Of a DNA stretch of 64,000 nucleotides, positions 25,887 through 34,169 are shown in pieces. The position numbers and the translations under genes were made by a program. This DNA is from Thalassotalea_B piscium_A (lineage in GTDB: Bacteria > Pseudomonadota > Gammaproteobacteria > Enterobacterales > Alteromonadaceae). Within the stretch, counting starts at the first letter, position 1. Every line of letters begins with the position of its first letter. The notes beneath the pieces are model-generated. The model had not been told where the DNA came from. It did no database searches and was given only the letters and a program-made list of their open reading frames with translations. The DNA is taken from NCBI GenBank assembly GCA_049347715.1, contig CP186339.1, positions 1,240,001-1,304,000 on the forward strand. The letters are read 5' to 3'.

Positions 25887-26114
25887 ATGGACATTGATTT
25901 GTATGATGATAACACTATCGAAATTGATGATGATTTAAGCGTTAGCTCTGGTATTGCTGGCTTTGAAATTGCCTATGGTACACCCAAAAAAGCGATGATC
26001 AGAAGAACATTAAAACAAAAGCATAGAATTAAAGAAAAGTTAGAGTCACTTTGTGAAAAACGTCGCTTTGATCGTGAAACCAATACGTTGAGCGATTATT
26101 GGGATAGATACTAA
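25887..26114 (+). CDS. Small acidic/basic hypothetical protein
   Basis: 75 residues from ATG 25887, which has AAGGGTAAGG upstream; an in-frame TTG at 25836 gives a longer version but lacks a binding site. The N-terminal third is very acidic (DIDLYDDNTIEIDDD), the C-terminal half is basic and helical (KKAMIRRTLKQKHRIKEKLE) and ends SDYWDRY. I do not recognise it firmly; small proteins with this acidic-then-basic layout occur next to membrane or envelope genes in gammaproteobacteria. No signal peptide. A small secreted-protein gene follows 45 bp downstream. Confidence 0.6.
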   Translation: MDIDLYDDNTIEIDDDLSVSSGIAGFEIAYGTPKKAMIRRTLKQKHRIKEKLESLCEKRRFDRETNTLSDYWDRY

Positions 26115-26158
26115 CCTAAGATTATTTAGGTTTAATAATGGTAATTACTGAGAATATA

Positions 26159-26410
26159 ATGATGAAAAAAACACTTTTAGCTTGTATGTTATTAACGTTT
26201 GCTTCTAGTGCTACTTATGCCGAAGAAGGTGAAGTAGTATTGAAACAGGCGCCAAAAGAGTATGTGTTAGCCTTGCTAAAAACATGTCAAGAATATGCGA
26301 TTGAAGATGAAGTTGCTAAGGATGAATTAGACACTTATCTACTTACGTGTATCAATGATGATCTTGAATCTGAAGATTATGTTTCAATTAAGGTATTGCC
26401 AAAAGTTTAA
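26159..26410 (+). CDS. Small secreted hypothetical protein
   Basis: 83 residues from the ATG at 26159 (MMKKTLLACMLLTF). The signal peptide (1-21, ending SATYA-E) is clear. The mature part is about 62 residues, acidic, with two cysteines (KTCQEYAI and LLTCINDD) that could form a disulfide in the periplasm. I recognise no domain, but short secreted proteins of this kind (one disulfide, acidic) recur in Alteromonadales. It may share a transcript with the preceding small gene; a hairpin at 26425-26449 follows. Confidence 0.65.
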   Translation: MMKKTLLACMLLTFASSATYAEEGEVVLKQAPKEYVLALLKTCQEYAIEDEVAKDELDTYLLTCINDDLESEDYVSIKVLPKV

Positions 26411-26424
26411 CGTTATTTTAATCG

Positions 26425-26449
26425 AGCTGGATATTAATTGTATCCAGCT
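26425..26449. terminator. Hairpin between the small secreted gene and the LysR gene
   Basis: AGCTGGATA (26425-26433) and TATCCAGCT (26441-26449) form a 9-bp stem, loop of 7; TATTTACCTTATTAA follows on the plus strand. Moderate terminator between convergent genes. Confidence 0.65.
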
Positions 26450-26534
26450 TATTTACCTTATTAATATAAGCCTTATTGCTTATCTGTTGTTATCAGCATA
26501 TTAGCTCAACTACGCAGATAAAAACCTAATTTGT

Positions 26535-27383
26535 TTAGCTGCTAATTTTAGGAAATAAGTGCAAAGCTTGTTTTATTACTTCAACTTTAGGGCTTTTAGC
26601 TAAATAAATAGCATAGATATCACGTGAATAAACAGGCGTGTTTTCAACCATAAATAGCTTGCCTGTTTTTAGATAATCAAAAATCATTTGCCGAGGCAAA
26701 TAGGCACTTCCTCCTGCATCTAAAATAAAATTTAAGGCAACACGTGGTTGACTCATATAGTGTTTAGCTGGAGGAGCATCATGAAATTCTCGCAAATGTT
26801 GTACATTTACTGATTCGCCATAATCAACCATTATATAATTTTCTAAACGAAAGACTTCTTCACTGTGACATGGCTCGGTAGAGACTAAATGTAATGGAAC
26901 TGATGCTACTTTTTCAGTGACCAATTCTTCTACATAAGGTGGCTCAAACAAAAATGCGATATCAACAACTCTATTTAAAACACTTTTTCGTAGTTCTACC
27001 GGGGAATAGGTATTAGTAAATAAACTGATATCATCAATATTTCGATGAATTTTTTGTAGCCAACCTTGCAGAATAATGTCCCAAATTGACATCATAGAAC
27101 CAACAACAAGTTGTAAAGCGTCACTTTCAGCTATGCTAATATCTTGTTTTGTTTTTTGCCACATGAGTAATAACTCGTTGGCATGTTTGATTAAACGATG
27201 TCCTTCAGGGGTTAATTTTAAATGTTTTTGGCTACGATCGAATAATAAGACACCAAGATCTTCTTCTAATAACTTAATGCGCGCACTAACTGCGGATTGG
27301 GTAATAAACAAATTTTCAGATGCTAGCCTAAAATGTAATGTTCTACTAACCTCTAAGAAGGTTTTTAATAACTCTATTTTCAT
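26535..27383 (-). CDS. LysR-type transcriptional regulator (HdfR-like)
   Basis: 282 residues. N-terminal winged helix-turn-helix is evident (FLEVSRTLHFRLASENLFIT, QSAVSARIKLLEEDLGVLLF), followed by a LysR substrate-binding domain that is shorter and less conserved than usual. Overall pattern resembles HdfR, the enteric repressor of flhDC, though targets here are unknown. It is divergent from the rimK cluster, with 160 bp between the two starts, so it may control rimK and itself; LysR regulators commonly govern the divergent gene. Effector unknown. Confidence 0.85.
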   Translation of the reverse strand: MKIELLKTFLEVSRTLHFRLASENLFITQSAVSARIKLLEEDLGVLLFDRSQKHLKLTPEGHRLIKHANELLLMWQKTKQDISIAESDALQLVVGSMMSIWDIILQGWLQKIHRNIDDISLFTNTYSPVELRKSVLNRVVDIAFLFEPPYVEELVTEKVASVPLHLVSTEPCHSEEVFRLENYIMVDYGESVNVQHLREFHDAPPAKHYMSQPRVALNFILDAGGSAYLPRQMIFDYLKTGKLFMVENTPVYSRDIYAIYLAKSPKVEVIKQALHLFPKISS

Positions 27384-27543
27384 TAAATCTATCCAAGGAG
27401 GGGCTAATCAATTTTTTTGATTGAACCCAGCAAAATATAGCGTTTTATTGTCTTTAGAGTTGACTATACACTTTACTTATATTTTTACATTAATTTTTAT
27501 TTCTGCACCTATATTGGGGTAATGAAATTAGGGTATACATTTT

Positions 27544-28449
27544 ATGAAAGTTGCTATTTTATCAAGAAATTCAAACTTATATTCAACTCGACGTTTAAAA
27601 GAAGCGGGAGAAGCACGAGGACACGAAGTCGATATTATTGATACGTTACATTGTTATATGGATATTACCAGTAGCCGACCAACGGTTCGCTACCATGGTA
27701 CAGAATTACCAAGTTATGATGCGATCATTCCTCGAATTGGTGCGTCAGTAACTTTTTATGGTACAGCTGTCGCAAGACAATTTGAAATGATGGGTACGTT
27801 TAATGTCAATGAGTCTGTTGCTATTAGCCGCTCAAGAGATAAATTGCGCTCATTACAATTATTATCGCGTAAAGGGATTGGTCTTCCACGAACTGGATTT
27901 GCAAGTAAACCCGATAATATTAAAGATTTAATTAAAAATGTCGGCGGTGCTCCAGTCGTTATCAAGTTACTTGAAGGAACTCAAGGTATTGGTGTTGTAC
28001 TCGCTGATACGGCTAAAGCAGCTGAAGCTATTATTGAAGCATTTATGGGACTGAAAGCGAATATCTTAGTTCAAGAATTTGTTAAAGAGGCGGGCGGCGC
28101 TGATATTCGTTGTTTAGTGGTTGGTGGACGAGTAGTTGCGGCGATGAAACGTCAAGGTGCAGAAGGTGAATTTCGTTCAAATTTACATCGTGGTGGTAGT
28201 GCGGAAGTAGTTAAACTATCTAAAGCTGAAAGAGAAACGGCTGTTAATGCAGCTAAAGCGATGGGGTTAAATGTTTGTGGTGTAGATTTATTACGTTCAC
28301 AAAATGGACCTATGGTTATGGAAGTAAACTCATCACCAGGACTTGAAGGTATTGAAAAAGCGACAGGTAAAGATGTTGCCGGTATGGTATTTGAATTTAT
28401 TGAAAAAACAGCTAAACCTAATCACACGAAAACGCGTGGCAAAGGCTAA
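27544..28449 (+). CDS. rimK: RimK, ribosomal protein S6 glutamate ligase
   Basis: ATP-grasp ligase that adds glutamate residues to the C-terminus of ribosomal protein S6 in E. coli; some relatives make poly-glutamate or modify other substrates. 301 residues, family length. Motifs: MKVAILSRNSNLYSTRRL, the ATP-grasp lid KLLEGTQGIGVVLAD, VQEFVKEAGGADIRCLVVGG, RSNLHRGGSAEVVKL and the metal-binding VMEVNSSPGLEGIE. It is followed at 13 and 13 bp by a deacylase-like and a RimB-type protease gene, clearly an operon, with a LysR regulator divergent. In Pseudomonas a RimB-type protease is linked to RimK function. Confidence 0.94.
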   Translation: MKVAILSRNSNLYSTRRLKEAGEARGHEVDIIDTLHCYMDITSSRPTVRYHGTELPSYDAIIPRIGASVTFYGTAVARQFEMMGTFNVNESVAISRSRDKLRSLQLLSRKGIGLPRTGFASKPDNIKDLIKNVGGAPVVIKLLEGTQGIGVVLADTAKAAEAIIEAFMGLKANILVQEFVKEAGGADIRCLVVGGRVVAAMKRQGAEGEFRSNLHRGGSAEVVKLSKAERETAVNAAKAMGLNVCGVDLLRSQNGPMVMEVNSSPGLEGIEKATGKDVAGMVFEFIEKTAKPNHTKTRGKG

Positions 28450-28462
28450 TAGGAACTGATTA

Positions 28463-29482
28463 ATGGAAGCATTACGAATAGGTGAGTTTGAGATTTTACC
28501 TGGTGAACAACGAAAAATTAGTTTGCCTGTAGCCAAGTTATATACTGATGCTAGTGTATCTTTACCTGTGCATATTATTAGAGGTAAAAAACCAGGTCCA
28601 ACAATTTTTATTAGTGCAGCAGTTCATGGTGATGAATTAAATGGTATTGAGATCATTAGACGTCTTATTGGCCAAAAAAAGTTCGTTATTAGTAAAGGTA
28701 CAGTCATTGCTGTACCTATGGTGAATGTTTACGGAGTTGTTAACCAAAGCCGCTACATGCCAGATAGACGCGATCTTAATCGATGTTTTCCAGGTTCAGC
28801 TAAAGGTTCACTTGCTGGGCGTGTAGCTCATATATTTCTTAATGAAATCGTTAAACATTGTGACTATGGTATTGATTTACATACAGGGGCAATACATAGA
28901 TCTAATTTACCGCAAATACGTGCAGATATGTCTGATGATGAAACGAAAAAGTTGGCGCAAGTATTTGGTGTACCCGTAGTATTAAACTCAAATTTAGTGG
29001 ATGGTTCCTTACGAGAGGCAGCAGTTAAAAACCAAACTAAGGTGTTACTTTATGAGGCCGGCGAAGCTCTTCGATTTGATGAATTGTCTATTCGTGCGGG
29101 TATTAAAGGTATACAGAACATTCTCCGTCATTTAGGTATGATGCGTAAATCATCCTCTAAAAGAAAAGTGTATGAACCTTTTATTGCTAACAGTAGTCAG
29201 TGGTTAAGAGCTAATGCCAGTGGGATATATCATAGTAAAATCAACTTAGGTGATCAGGTTAATAAAGGTGATATTTTAGCTGAAATAGGTAGTCCGTACG
29301 GTGATGTCATTGATGTAGTTAAGGCAACTAGGTCAGGCATTTTAATTGGTAAGCAAAATATTCCTTTAGTACAAGAAGGTGAGGCAATGTTTCATGTTGC
29401 TTTTTTTAGTGAAGATGACGAAAACATTGCCGAACAAATAGAAACGGTTCAAGAGCAATTGTTGCCAGACGAGAATAATTAA
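28463..29482 (+). CDS. Succinylglutamate desuccinylase/aspartoacylase family protein
   Basis: 339 residues of the AstE/AspA family, zinc enzymes with the M14 carboxypeptidase fold. The metal ligands are visible: AAVHGDELNGIEIIRRL (His and Glu of HxxE) and YGIDLHTGAIHR (third ligand His); VLLYEAGEALRF holds the likely catalytic Glu. The C-terminal part (VNKGDILAEIGSPYGDVIDV) adds a barrel-sandwich-like domain. Substrate cannot be read. Sitting between rimK and a rimB-type protease, it may remove glutamate added by RimK or process another acylated or glutamylated product; that is inference. Spacing to both neighbours is 13 bp, indicating co-transcription. Confidence 0.87.
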   Translation: MEALRIGEFEILPGEQRKISLPVAKLYTDASVSLPVHIIRGKKPGPTIFISAAVHGDELNGIEIIRRLIGQKKFVISKGTVIAVPMVNVYGVVNQSRYMPDRRDLNRCFPGSAKGSLAGRVAHIFLNEIVKHCDYGIDLHTGAIHRSNLPQIRADMSDDETKKLAQVFGVPVVLNSNLVDGSLREAAVKNQTKVLLYEAGEALRFDELSIRAGIKGIQNILRHLGMMRKSSSKRKVYEPFIANSSQWLRANASGIYHSKINLGDQVNKGDILAEIGSPYGDVIDVVKATRSGILIGKQNIPLVQEGEAMFHVAFFSEDDENIAEQIETVQEQLLPDENN

Positions 29483-29495
29483 ACAAGATATTTTT

Positions 29496-29927
29496 ATGGA
29501 AAAAAACAATAAAATAATCATAGGGCGACTCGAGTCAATTGCCTTACCTGATCTCGCTATTGATGAATTACAAGTACGAGTTGACACTGGGGCTAAAACG
29601 TCCTCATTACATGTTGATAATATTTGTAAATTTAAGAAAAGCGGTAAGCTTTGGGTGAAATTTGATATTCACCCAGATGTTTACAATGTAAAGACTATAG
29701 TCAATTGTAATGCACCTATTAGTGATATACGCAAAGTTAAATCGTCAAATGGAACTGCAGAACAACGTTATGTGATTACAACCCGAGTAACATTAGGTAA
29801 AGACACGTGGCCAATTGAAATTACCTTGACTGACCGATCTGATATGAACTATTTAATGCTATTTGGTCGGGAAGCAATAGGTAGTCGATTTTTGGTGGAT
29901 CCTTCTTGCGTGTTTTTAAATTCGTAA
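29496..29927 (+). CDS. RimB-type retropepsin-like protease ('ATP-dependent zinc protease' family)
   Basis: 143 residues. The active-site motif VRVDTGAKTSSLHVDN (D-T-G-A) is that of retropepsin-like aspartic peptidases, with the conserved LMLFGREAIGSRFLVDP near the C-terminus. Databases call the family 'ATP-dependent zinc protease' although no zinc motif is present. In Pseudomonas fluorescens, RimB from the rim operon is a protease acting with RimK on S6; here it closes the rimK-deacylase-rimB operon. Start ATG at 29496 lacks a strong binding site and may be coupled to the gene before it. Confidence 0.88.
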   Translation: MEKNNKIIIGRLESIALPDLAIDELQVRVDTGAKTSSLHVDNICKFKKSGKLWVKFDIHPDVYNVKTIVNCNAPISDIRKVKSSNGTAEQRYVITTRVTLGKDTWPIEITLTDRSDMNYLMLFGREAIGSRFLVDPSCVFLNS

Positions 29928-29970
29928 TGATGCATAGAGTGTAATCATTCGAATATAAAATAGGTGCTAT

Positions 29971-30834
29971 ATGACTTTAGAAAAATTGCAGAGCTTAATT
30001 AATTTAACGGTATTGAGCATCGATGGGCAGCCAATCACCTTAGGTAGCATTTTACTCGTTCCTTTTATTTTAATTCTGGGCATATTTTTAACAAAGTGGT
30101 TGGTTAAGTCACTAACGGGACGATTGTTATCTCAACATATTGATCCCAATGTTATTCATCTCGTTCAACGTATTTTTTATGTGGTCGCTATTGCTATCGT
30201 AACAATTACCTTACTTGATTTGATTAACGTACCGCTAACCGCTTTTGCCTTTTTATCTGGAGCTATTGCTATTGGTTTTGGCTTTGGCGCACAAAACATT
30301 ATTAATAATTTTATTAGTGGTTGGATACTTATGTGGGAAAAGCCGATTCGTATTGGCGATTTTCTAGAAGTAGATGATGCAAAAGGTACGGTGGAACAAA
30401 TTAATACGCGTTCGACCCGTATAAGACGCGTCGATGGCGTTCATATGTTAATTCCAAATAGTAAACTTCTTGAGAATACTGTTGTTAACTGGACGCTAGT
30501 TGATCGTTTAATGAGAACGTCGGTTAAAGTAGGAGTTGCATATGGGTCACCAGCAAGGAAAGTCGCTGATGTGATTTTACAGGCAACACAAGAGCAATCT
30601 GAAGTGTTAGATGATCCGAAACCTACTGTTATTTTTGAAGATTTTGGCGATAGTGCCCTAATATTTGAAGTTAATTTTTGGATTAATTCTAAAGTAGAAG
30701 GTGGTTTACGGGTAACTCGAAGCAACATTCGCTTTCGTTTAGATGAATTATTTGCAGAGCATAATATTGTGGTTGCATTTCCACAACAAGATGTACATTT
30801 AAATGGTTCTATAACACTAAAAAATAGTGAGTAA
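29971..30834 (+). CDS. MscS-family mechanosensitive channel
   Basis: 287 residues. Three N-terminal transmembrane helices (~20-45, ~66-85 and the pore helix ~88-115) lead into the MscS beta and alpha/beta domains. The pore helix has the glycine/alanine packing pattern (SGAIAIGFGFGAQNIINNFI), and the following EKPIRIGDFLEVDDAKGTVE and IPNSKLLENTVVNW are family hallmarks. Role: release of small solutes on hypo-osmotic shock, or a K+/ion leak. It lies 43 bp after the rimB-type gene on the same strand and converges with a second MscS gene. Confidence 0.92.
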   Translation: MTLEKLQSLINLTVLSIDGQPITLGSILLVPFILILGIFLTKWLVKSLTGRLLSQHIDPNVIHLVQRIFYVVAIAIVTITLLDLINVPLTAFAFLSGAIAIGFGFGAQNIINNFISGWILMWEKPIRIGDFLEVDDAKGTVEQINTRSTRIRRVDGVHMLIPNSKLLENTVVNWTLVDRLMRTSVKVGVAYGSPARKVADVILQATQEQSEVLDDPKPTVIFEDFGDSALIFEVNFWINSKVEGGLRVTRSNIRFRLDELFAEHNIVVAFPQQDVHLNGSITLKNSE

Positions 30835-30848
30835 AAGTGATAGGTTTC

Positions 30849-30880
30849 CACGGGAGATAAGGTGAATCTATTCTCCCGTG
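30849..30880. terminator. Hairpin between two convergent MscS genes
   Basis: CACGGGAGA (30849-30857) pairs with TCTCCCGTG (30872-30880) with a 14-nt loop. No clear T-run, so a bidirectional terminator of moderate strength. Confidence 0.55.
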
Positions 30881-30886
30881 AAGCAG

Positions 30887-31729
30887 TTATGATTTATTTT
30901 TTTTAAACCATAAATACATAAAATCAGCTGTTAATTTTTGTTCTATTTCTAATGCTCTATCCGTTGGACAGAATATGGTGAAGAATACTTGAGTATCACC
31001 TATGTCAGAAGTCGCCACTTGAATATGAGGCTCAGGACCTGCAATATTGACATCTAATCGGTTTTCAATCAGTTGATTGTATCTAATCGCCACATCCCGA
31101 AAGTCTTCACAATAACGATTAGCATTAACGGTAAGCTCTTCAATAAATTCAAAGGGGTTAACACTTGCATCACGCACAATGGTGAAATGATGCATAGTAT
31201 AACGCTTTAAGAAATTCAAATTTTTGATGGTACTGGTAATCAACTGGCTATTAGGTAAATAAAGGGTCTTACCTGTATATTGATAATCATCAATGTTGAC
31301 TTCCAATAACGTCAGTTTAGCCCAATCATTTGAGTGCACTTCACCAAAGTAATGTCCAACTTGAATCCAATCGCCAATACGAAATGGTCGATTAGACAAT
31401 ACATATAGAAAGCCAATAAAACACTGAATAAATTCACGTGTAGCTAAGACTATTGCAACGATAAATGCGGCAATAGAAAAGGCGAATTTTTGAATTTCTT
31501 CAGACCAAACATTAAAAACAACCAGTATCAGCATTAAGGTAAATATATTATTTACCATGTTGATTTTTAAGCGCCTTTCTTGACGAGATTTATTCTTAAT
31601 GACTTTTACGACTACGCGTTTTATTAATACAAAAAAGACTAATAAAATGAGTGTAAGAACAAATTTATTGTCTAAAACAAGCTGATAATAATGGTTGATT
31701 TCTGTCAATACGTTTGACCATAATGCCAT
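30887..31729 (-). CDS. Second MscS-family mechanosensitive channel protein
   Basis: 280 residues, distant from its neighbour. Helices at ~22-40, ~55-72 and ~78-105, then NRPFRIGDWIQVGHYFGEV and LYLPNSQLITSTI, the MscS beta-domain landmarks. The pore helix (SIAAFIVAIVLATREFIQCF) has fewer glycines than classical MscS, and the N-terminus is short. The C-terminal domain is longer in loops (VNPFEFIEELTVNANRYCED). It is probably an ion channel of the YbdG/YnaI-like group, but gating tension cannot be judged. It is transcribed in line with the MlaC-like gene upstream (26 bp gap). Confidence 0.85.
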   Translation of the reverse strand: MALWSNVLTEINHYYQLVLDNKFVLTLILLVFFVLIKRVVVKVIKNKSRQERRLKINMVNNIFTLMLILVVFNVWSEEIQKFAFSIAAFIVAIVLATREFIQCFIGFLYVLSNRPFRIGDWIQVGHYFGEVHSNDWAKLTLLEVNIDDYQYTGKTLYLPNSQLITSTIKNLNFLKRYTMHHFTIVRDASVNPFEFIEELTVNANRYCEDFRDVAIRYNQLIENRLDVNIAGPEPHIQVATSDIGDTQVFFTIFCPTDRALEIEQKLTADFMYLWFKKNKS

Positions 31730-31755
31730 AACAAATGTTAAACCTAAGTTGGAAG

Positions 31756-32385
31756 TTAAATGTGATTTTGGTTGAGTTTTTTCAATAGGGCGAGAGTTTC
31801 TTCTACGCCGATTTTATTAATGCTGGTATTGATTTCATTTTGTTTGCTTTGAAGTAAACTAATACCCTCAATTACAATATCAAAAAATTGCCAATTATCA
31901 CCATCAATTTGAATCAATTTCACAACAGCTTTATTGGTTTTTTCTTTACCTACAATTTCAATATTAACCATGGCTAACTTACCACTTTTAGACAGGCTAC
32001 TTTGACCGACTTTAATGGCTTCATTGTTGTATTTACTTAATAGCTGGGTATATGAGTTTATTAACTGTTGAGACAATTCATTAATATATTCATCTTTTAG
32101 GTTATCTGATAATTTTGTTAAATTTTGAGCTAACACTTTAAAAGTAAAATAACGAGTATTTACTTCCGGTAATAAGTATTGTGTGAGCACTTTTTTAATT
32201 TCACTTTTATTAAAGTTATCATTTTGTTTTAACGTAATTAATGAGGATTCTACCTGGGTAAATACTCGTGATACTTTTGTATCAGGTGATGCTGTATCTG
32301 CCATTGCTAGAGATGAAATGAGTAAGGCGATCAAAAGAAAGATAAACAACAAAGTGTTAACTTTATTATCTTTGTGGTGTTTCAT
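31756..32385 (-). CDS. MlaC/Ttg2-family periplasmic protein (orphan)
   Basis: About 209 residues. A signal peptide (MKHHKDNKVNTLLFIFLLIA...AMA) precedes a domain matching the phospholipid-binding MlaC/Ttg2D family: FNKSEIKKVLTQYLLPEVNT, FTFKVLAQNLTKLSD, YINELSQQLINSYTQLL and DGDNWQFFDIVIEGISLL. Classical MlaC shuttles phospholipids between the outer-membrane MlaA and the MlaFEDB transporter; here no mla genes are near, so this is an orphan paralogue that may bind lipid or quinone-like molecules. ATG 32385 is preferred; a longer reading from 32406 adds 7 residues. It stands between rlmD and an MscS gene, all minus strand. Confidence 0.78.
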   Translation of the reverse strand: MKHHKDNKVNTLLFIFLLIALLISSLAMADTASPDTKVSRVFTQVESSLITLKQNDNFNKSEIKKVLTQYLLPEVNTRYFTFKVLAQNLTKLSDNLKDEYINELSQQLINSYTQLLSKYNNEAIKVGQSSLSKSGKLAMVNIEIVGKEKTNKAVVKLIQIDGDNWQFFDIVIEGISLLQSKQNEINTSINKIGVEETLALLKKLNQNHI

Positions 32386-32528
32386 AGTAAAACCTAGTGT
32401 GAGCATATCTGTAACCTTATAAGTGGGGCTATTCTACCCTGTGTAATTAACCTGACAACTGTATTTATTCGATTAAGCTCATCAAAAAAAGTGATTGGCT
32501 TTTTACAATTGTTATAAGGTGTGACTGT

Positions 32529-33869
32529 TTAATCTTTTTTAATAAATAATGCCATGGTTTCTATGTGCTTGGTATGTGGAAACATATTCATCAGGCTCAC
32601 TTTATCCAGGTTAAATCCATTATTGACGATAATACTGGTATCTCTTGCTAATGTTACAGGATCACAAGAAATATATAAAATTCGTTTAAAGCGCTTTAAC
32701 GCTAGCTGTTGTAAAATATCCAAGGCTCCGGTGCGCGAGGGATCTAGTACTAACACATCATAACTTTCTTGATACCAGTTAGATTTTTTTATATTTTGTG
32801 TGAGGTCTTGGCAATAAAAATAGACATTGTCTAATTGATTTGTTTTTGCATTTTCTCTCGCCATAAATACGGACGCTTCAACGCCTTCGATGCCAATCAC
32901 TTTTTTTGTTTTTGATGCCATTGCTAGGCTAAAGTTGCCAATGCCGCAGAAAAGATCTAATACTAACTCATTTTCTGACAAAGCCAACCATTCAAGTGCT
33001 TGAGAGATCATTTGTTGATTAACATGGTCATTGATTTGAATGAAATTATTAAAGCTAAAATTAAAGGTTAGCTGCTGTTTGTCTAGTTGATAACTAGGCA
33101 GGTTTTCTTTCCCTTCATCGATAAAATTAAACTGTCCGGTTTCACCTTCTAAGACTAATTGCCATGCGTTTTGCTCGCATGCCTGTGATATTTTCTCAAT
33201 GTCAGAATCTGGCAATGCTTTGATATGACGTATAATGACAAAAGCATGGTTGACACCACAAAGTTGAATATGAGTGATCCATCGACCCTTGTTAAGTTGG
33301 GGCAGTAGTTGACGAAATACCGAGAATATAGGCTGATAACGTTTATCTAACACTAAACATTGGTCGATATTGATAATTTGTTTAGCACCTTGTTGACGAA
33401 AGCCTAATTGAAATTTTTTCTGCTGAGGCTGATAAAATACGGCAATACGAGCGCTTCTGCGATAATACAACGCAGGGGATTCAATTGGTTTTTGCCAATT
33501 AAGTGAGTCCAGTTGTGCAAATTTATGAAATAATTGGCTGACGGCTTTTTGTTTTTCAACTAATTGTTGAGGTAATGAAAGGTGCTGTAATTGACACCCC
33601 CCACATAGCTCAAAATGTGAACAAAAAGGTTTTTCGCGATGAACGCTAGGGGTCAATACTTTTTTACTGATAAAACGTTCATATTTAGCTTTTTGCTGCA
33701 CAACTGAAGCAAGTACCGTTTCTTGGGGTAATGCCCCTTCAACAAAACAGACTTTATTATCAACACGTGTAACACCAACACCTTCGTGGTTAAGGGTATC
33801 GATTGTTAATTTTTTTAAAGCGTTTTGTTTAGACGCTTTATTTTTAGGTGGTTTAAAAAAAGTAACCAA
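32529..33869 (-). CDS. rlmD: 23S rRNA (uracil(1939)-C(5))-methyltransferase RlmD
   Basis: Methylates U1939 of 23S rRNA. 446 residues: N-terminal TRAM domain (~15-75, LTIDTLNHEGVGVTRVD), an iron-sulfur cysteine cluster (CSHFELCGGCQLQHL with an upstream Cys), and the SAM-binding methyltransferase domain with VLDLFCGIGNFSLAMA, the base-flipping region VLDPSRTGALDIL and the catalytic-cysteine motif ILYISCDPVTLARD. The pattern is that of RlmD (RumA) rather than RlmC or TrmA because of the TRAM domain plus CGGC cluster. Upstream, 300 bp carry a perfect 12-bp hairpin but no gene. Confidence 0.95.
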   Translation of the reverse strand: MVTFFKPPKNKASKQNALKKLTIDTLNHEGVGVTRVDNKVCFVEGALPQETVLASVVQQKAKYERFISKKVLTPSVHREKPFCSHFELCGGCQLQHLSLPQQLVEKQKAVSQLFHKFAQLDSLNWQKPIESPALYYRRSARIAVFYQPQQKKFQLGFRQQGAKQIINIDQCLVLDKRYQPIFSVFRQLLPQLNKGRWITHIQLCGVNHAFVIIRHIKALPDSDIEKISQACEQNAWQLVLEGETGQFNFIDEGKENLPSYQLDKQQLTFNFSFNNFIQINDHVNQQMISQALEWLALSENELVLDLFCGIGNFSLAMASKTKKVIGIEGVEASVFMARENAKTNQLDNVYFYCQDLTQNIKKSNWYQESYDVLVLDPSRTGALDILQQLALKRFKRILYISCDPVTLARDTSIIVNNGFNLDKVSLMNMFPHTKHIETMALFIKKD

Positions 33870-34072
33870 TGTATCAACCTTTCTGATTTAAATAGTAAGT
33901 CATTCATCGTATTATTCAGCATTCACTCAAACTGTTTTAGATAAGCTAAGAGACTTGCGTTAACAATCGCTATATTATTGAGTTTTATCGTTATATTTAG
34001 TGAGTACTAATTGCTCTGTTGTTCTTTTACAAGCACAATAAGCTTTAGTCTAGTGTTTACTGAACTAAATTT

Positions 34073-34101
34073 TAGTGATTATCTCATATAGATAATCACT
34101 A
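34073..34101. promoter_or_regulatory. Perfect 12-bp inverted repeat in the rlmD / diguanylate cyclase gap
   Basis: TAGTGATTATCT (34073-34084) and AGATAATCACTA (34090-34101) with a 5-nt loop CATAT. It sits about 70 bp before the cyclase gene in a 300-bp divergent intergenic region that otherwise shows only AT-rich sequence. Not followed by a T-run, so an operator or cruciform is more likely than a terminator. Confidence 0.5.
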
Positions 34102-34169
34102 CGTTGATAAATTTTACCAGAGGCTGTAATTTCAATTGAGTAGCGAAGCAAACTTACTGAGGTCATTCT

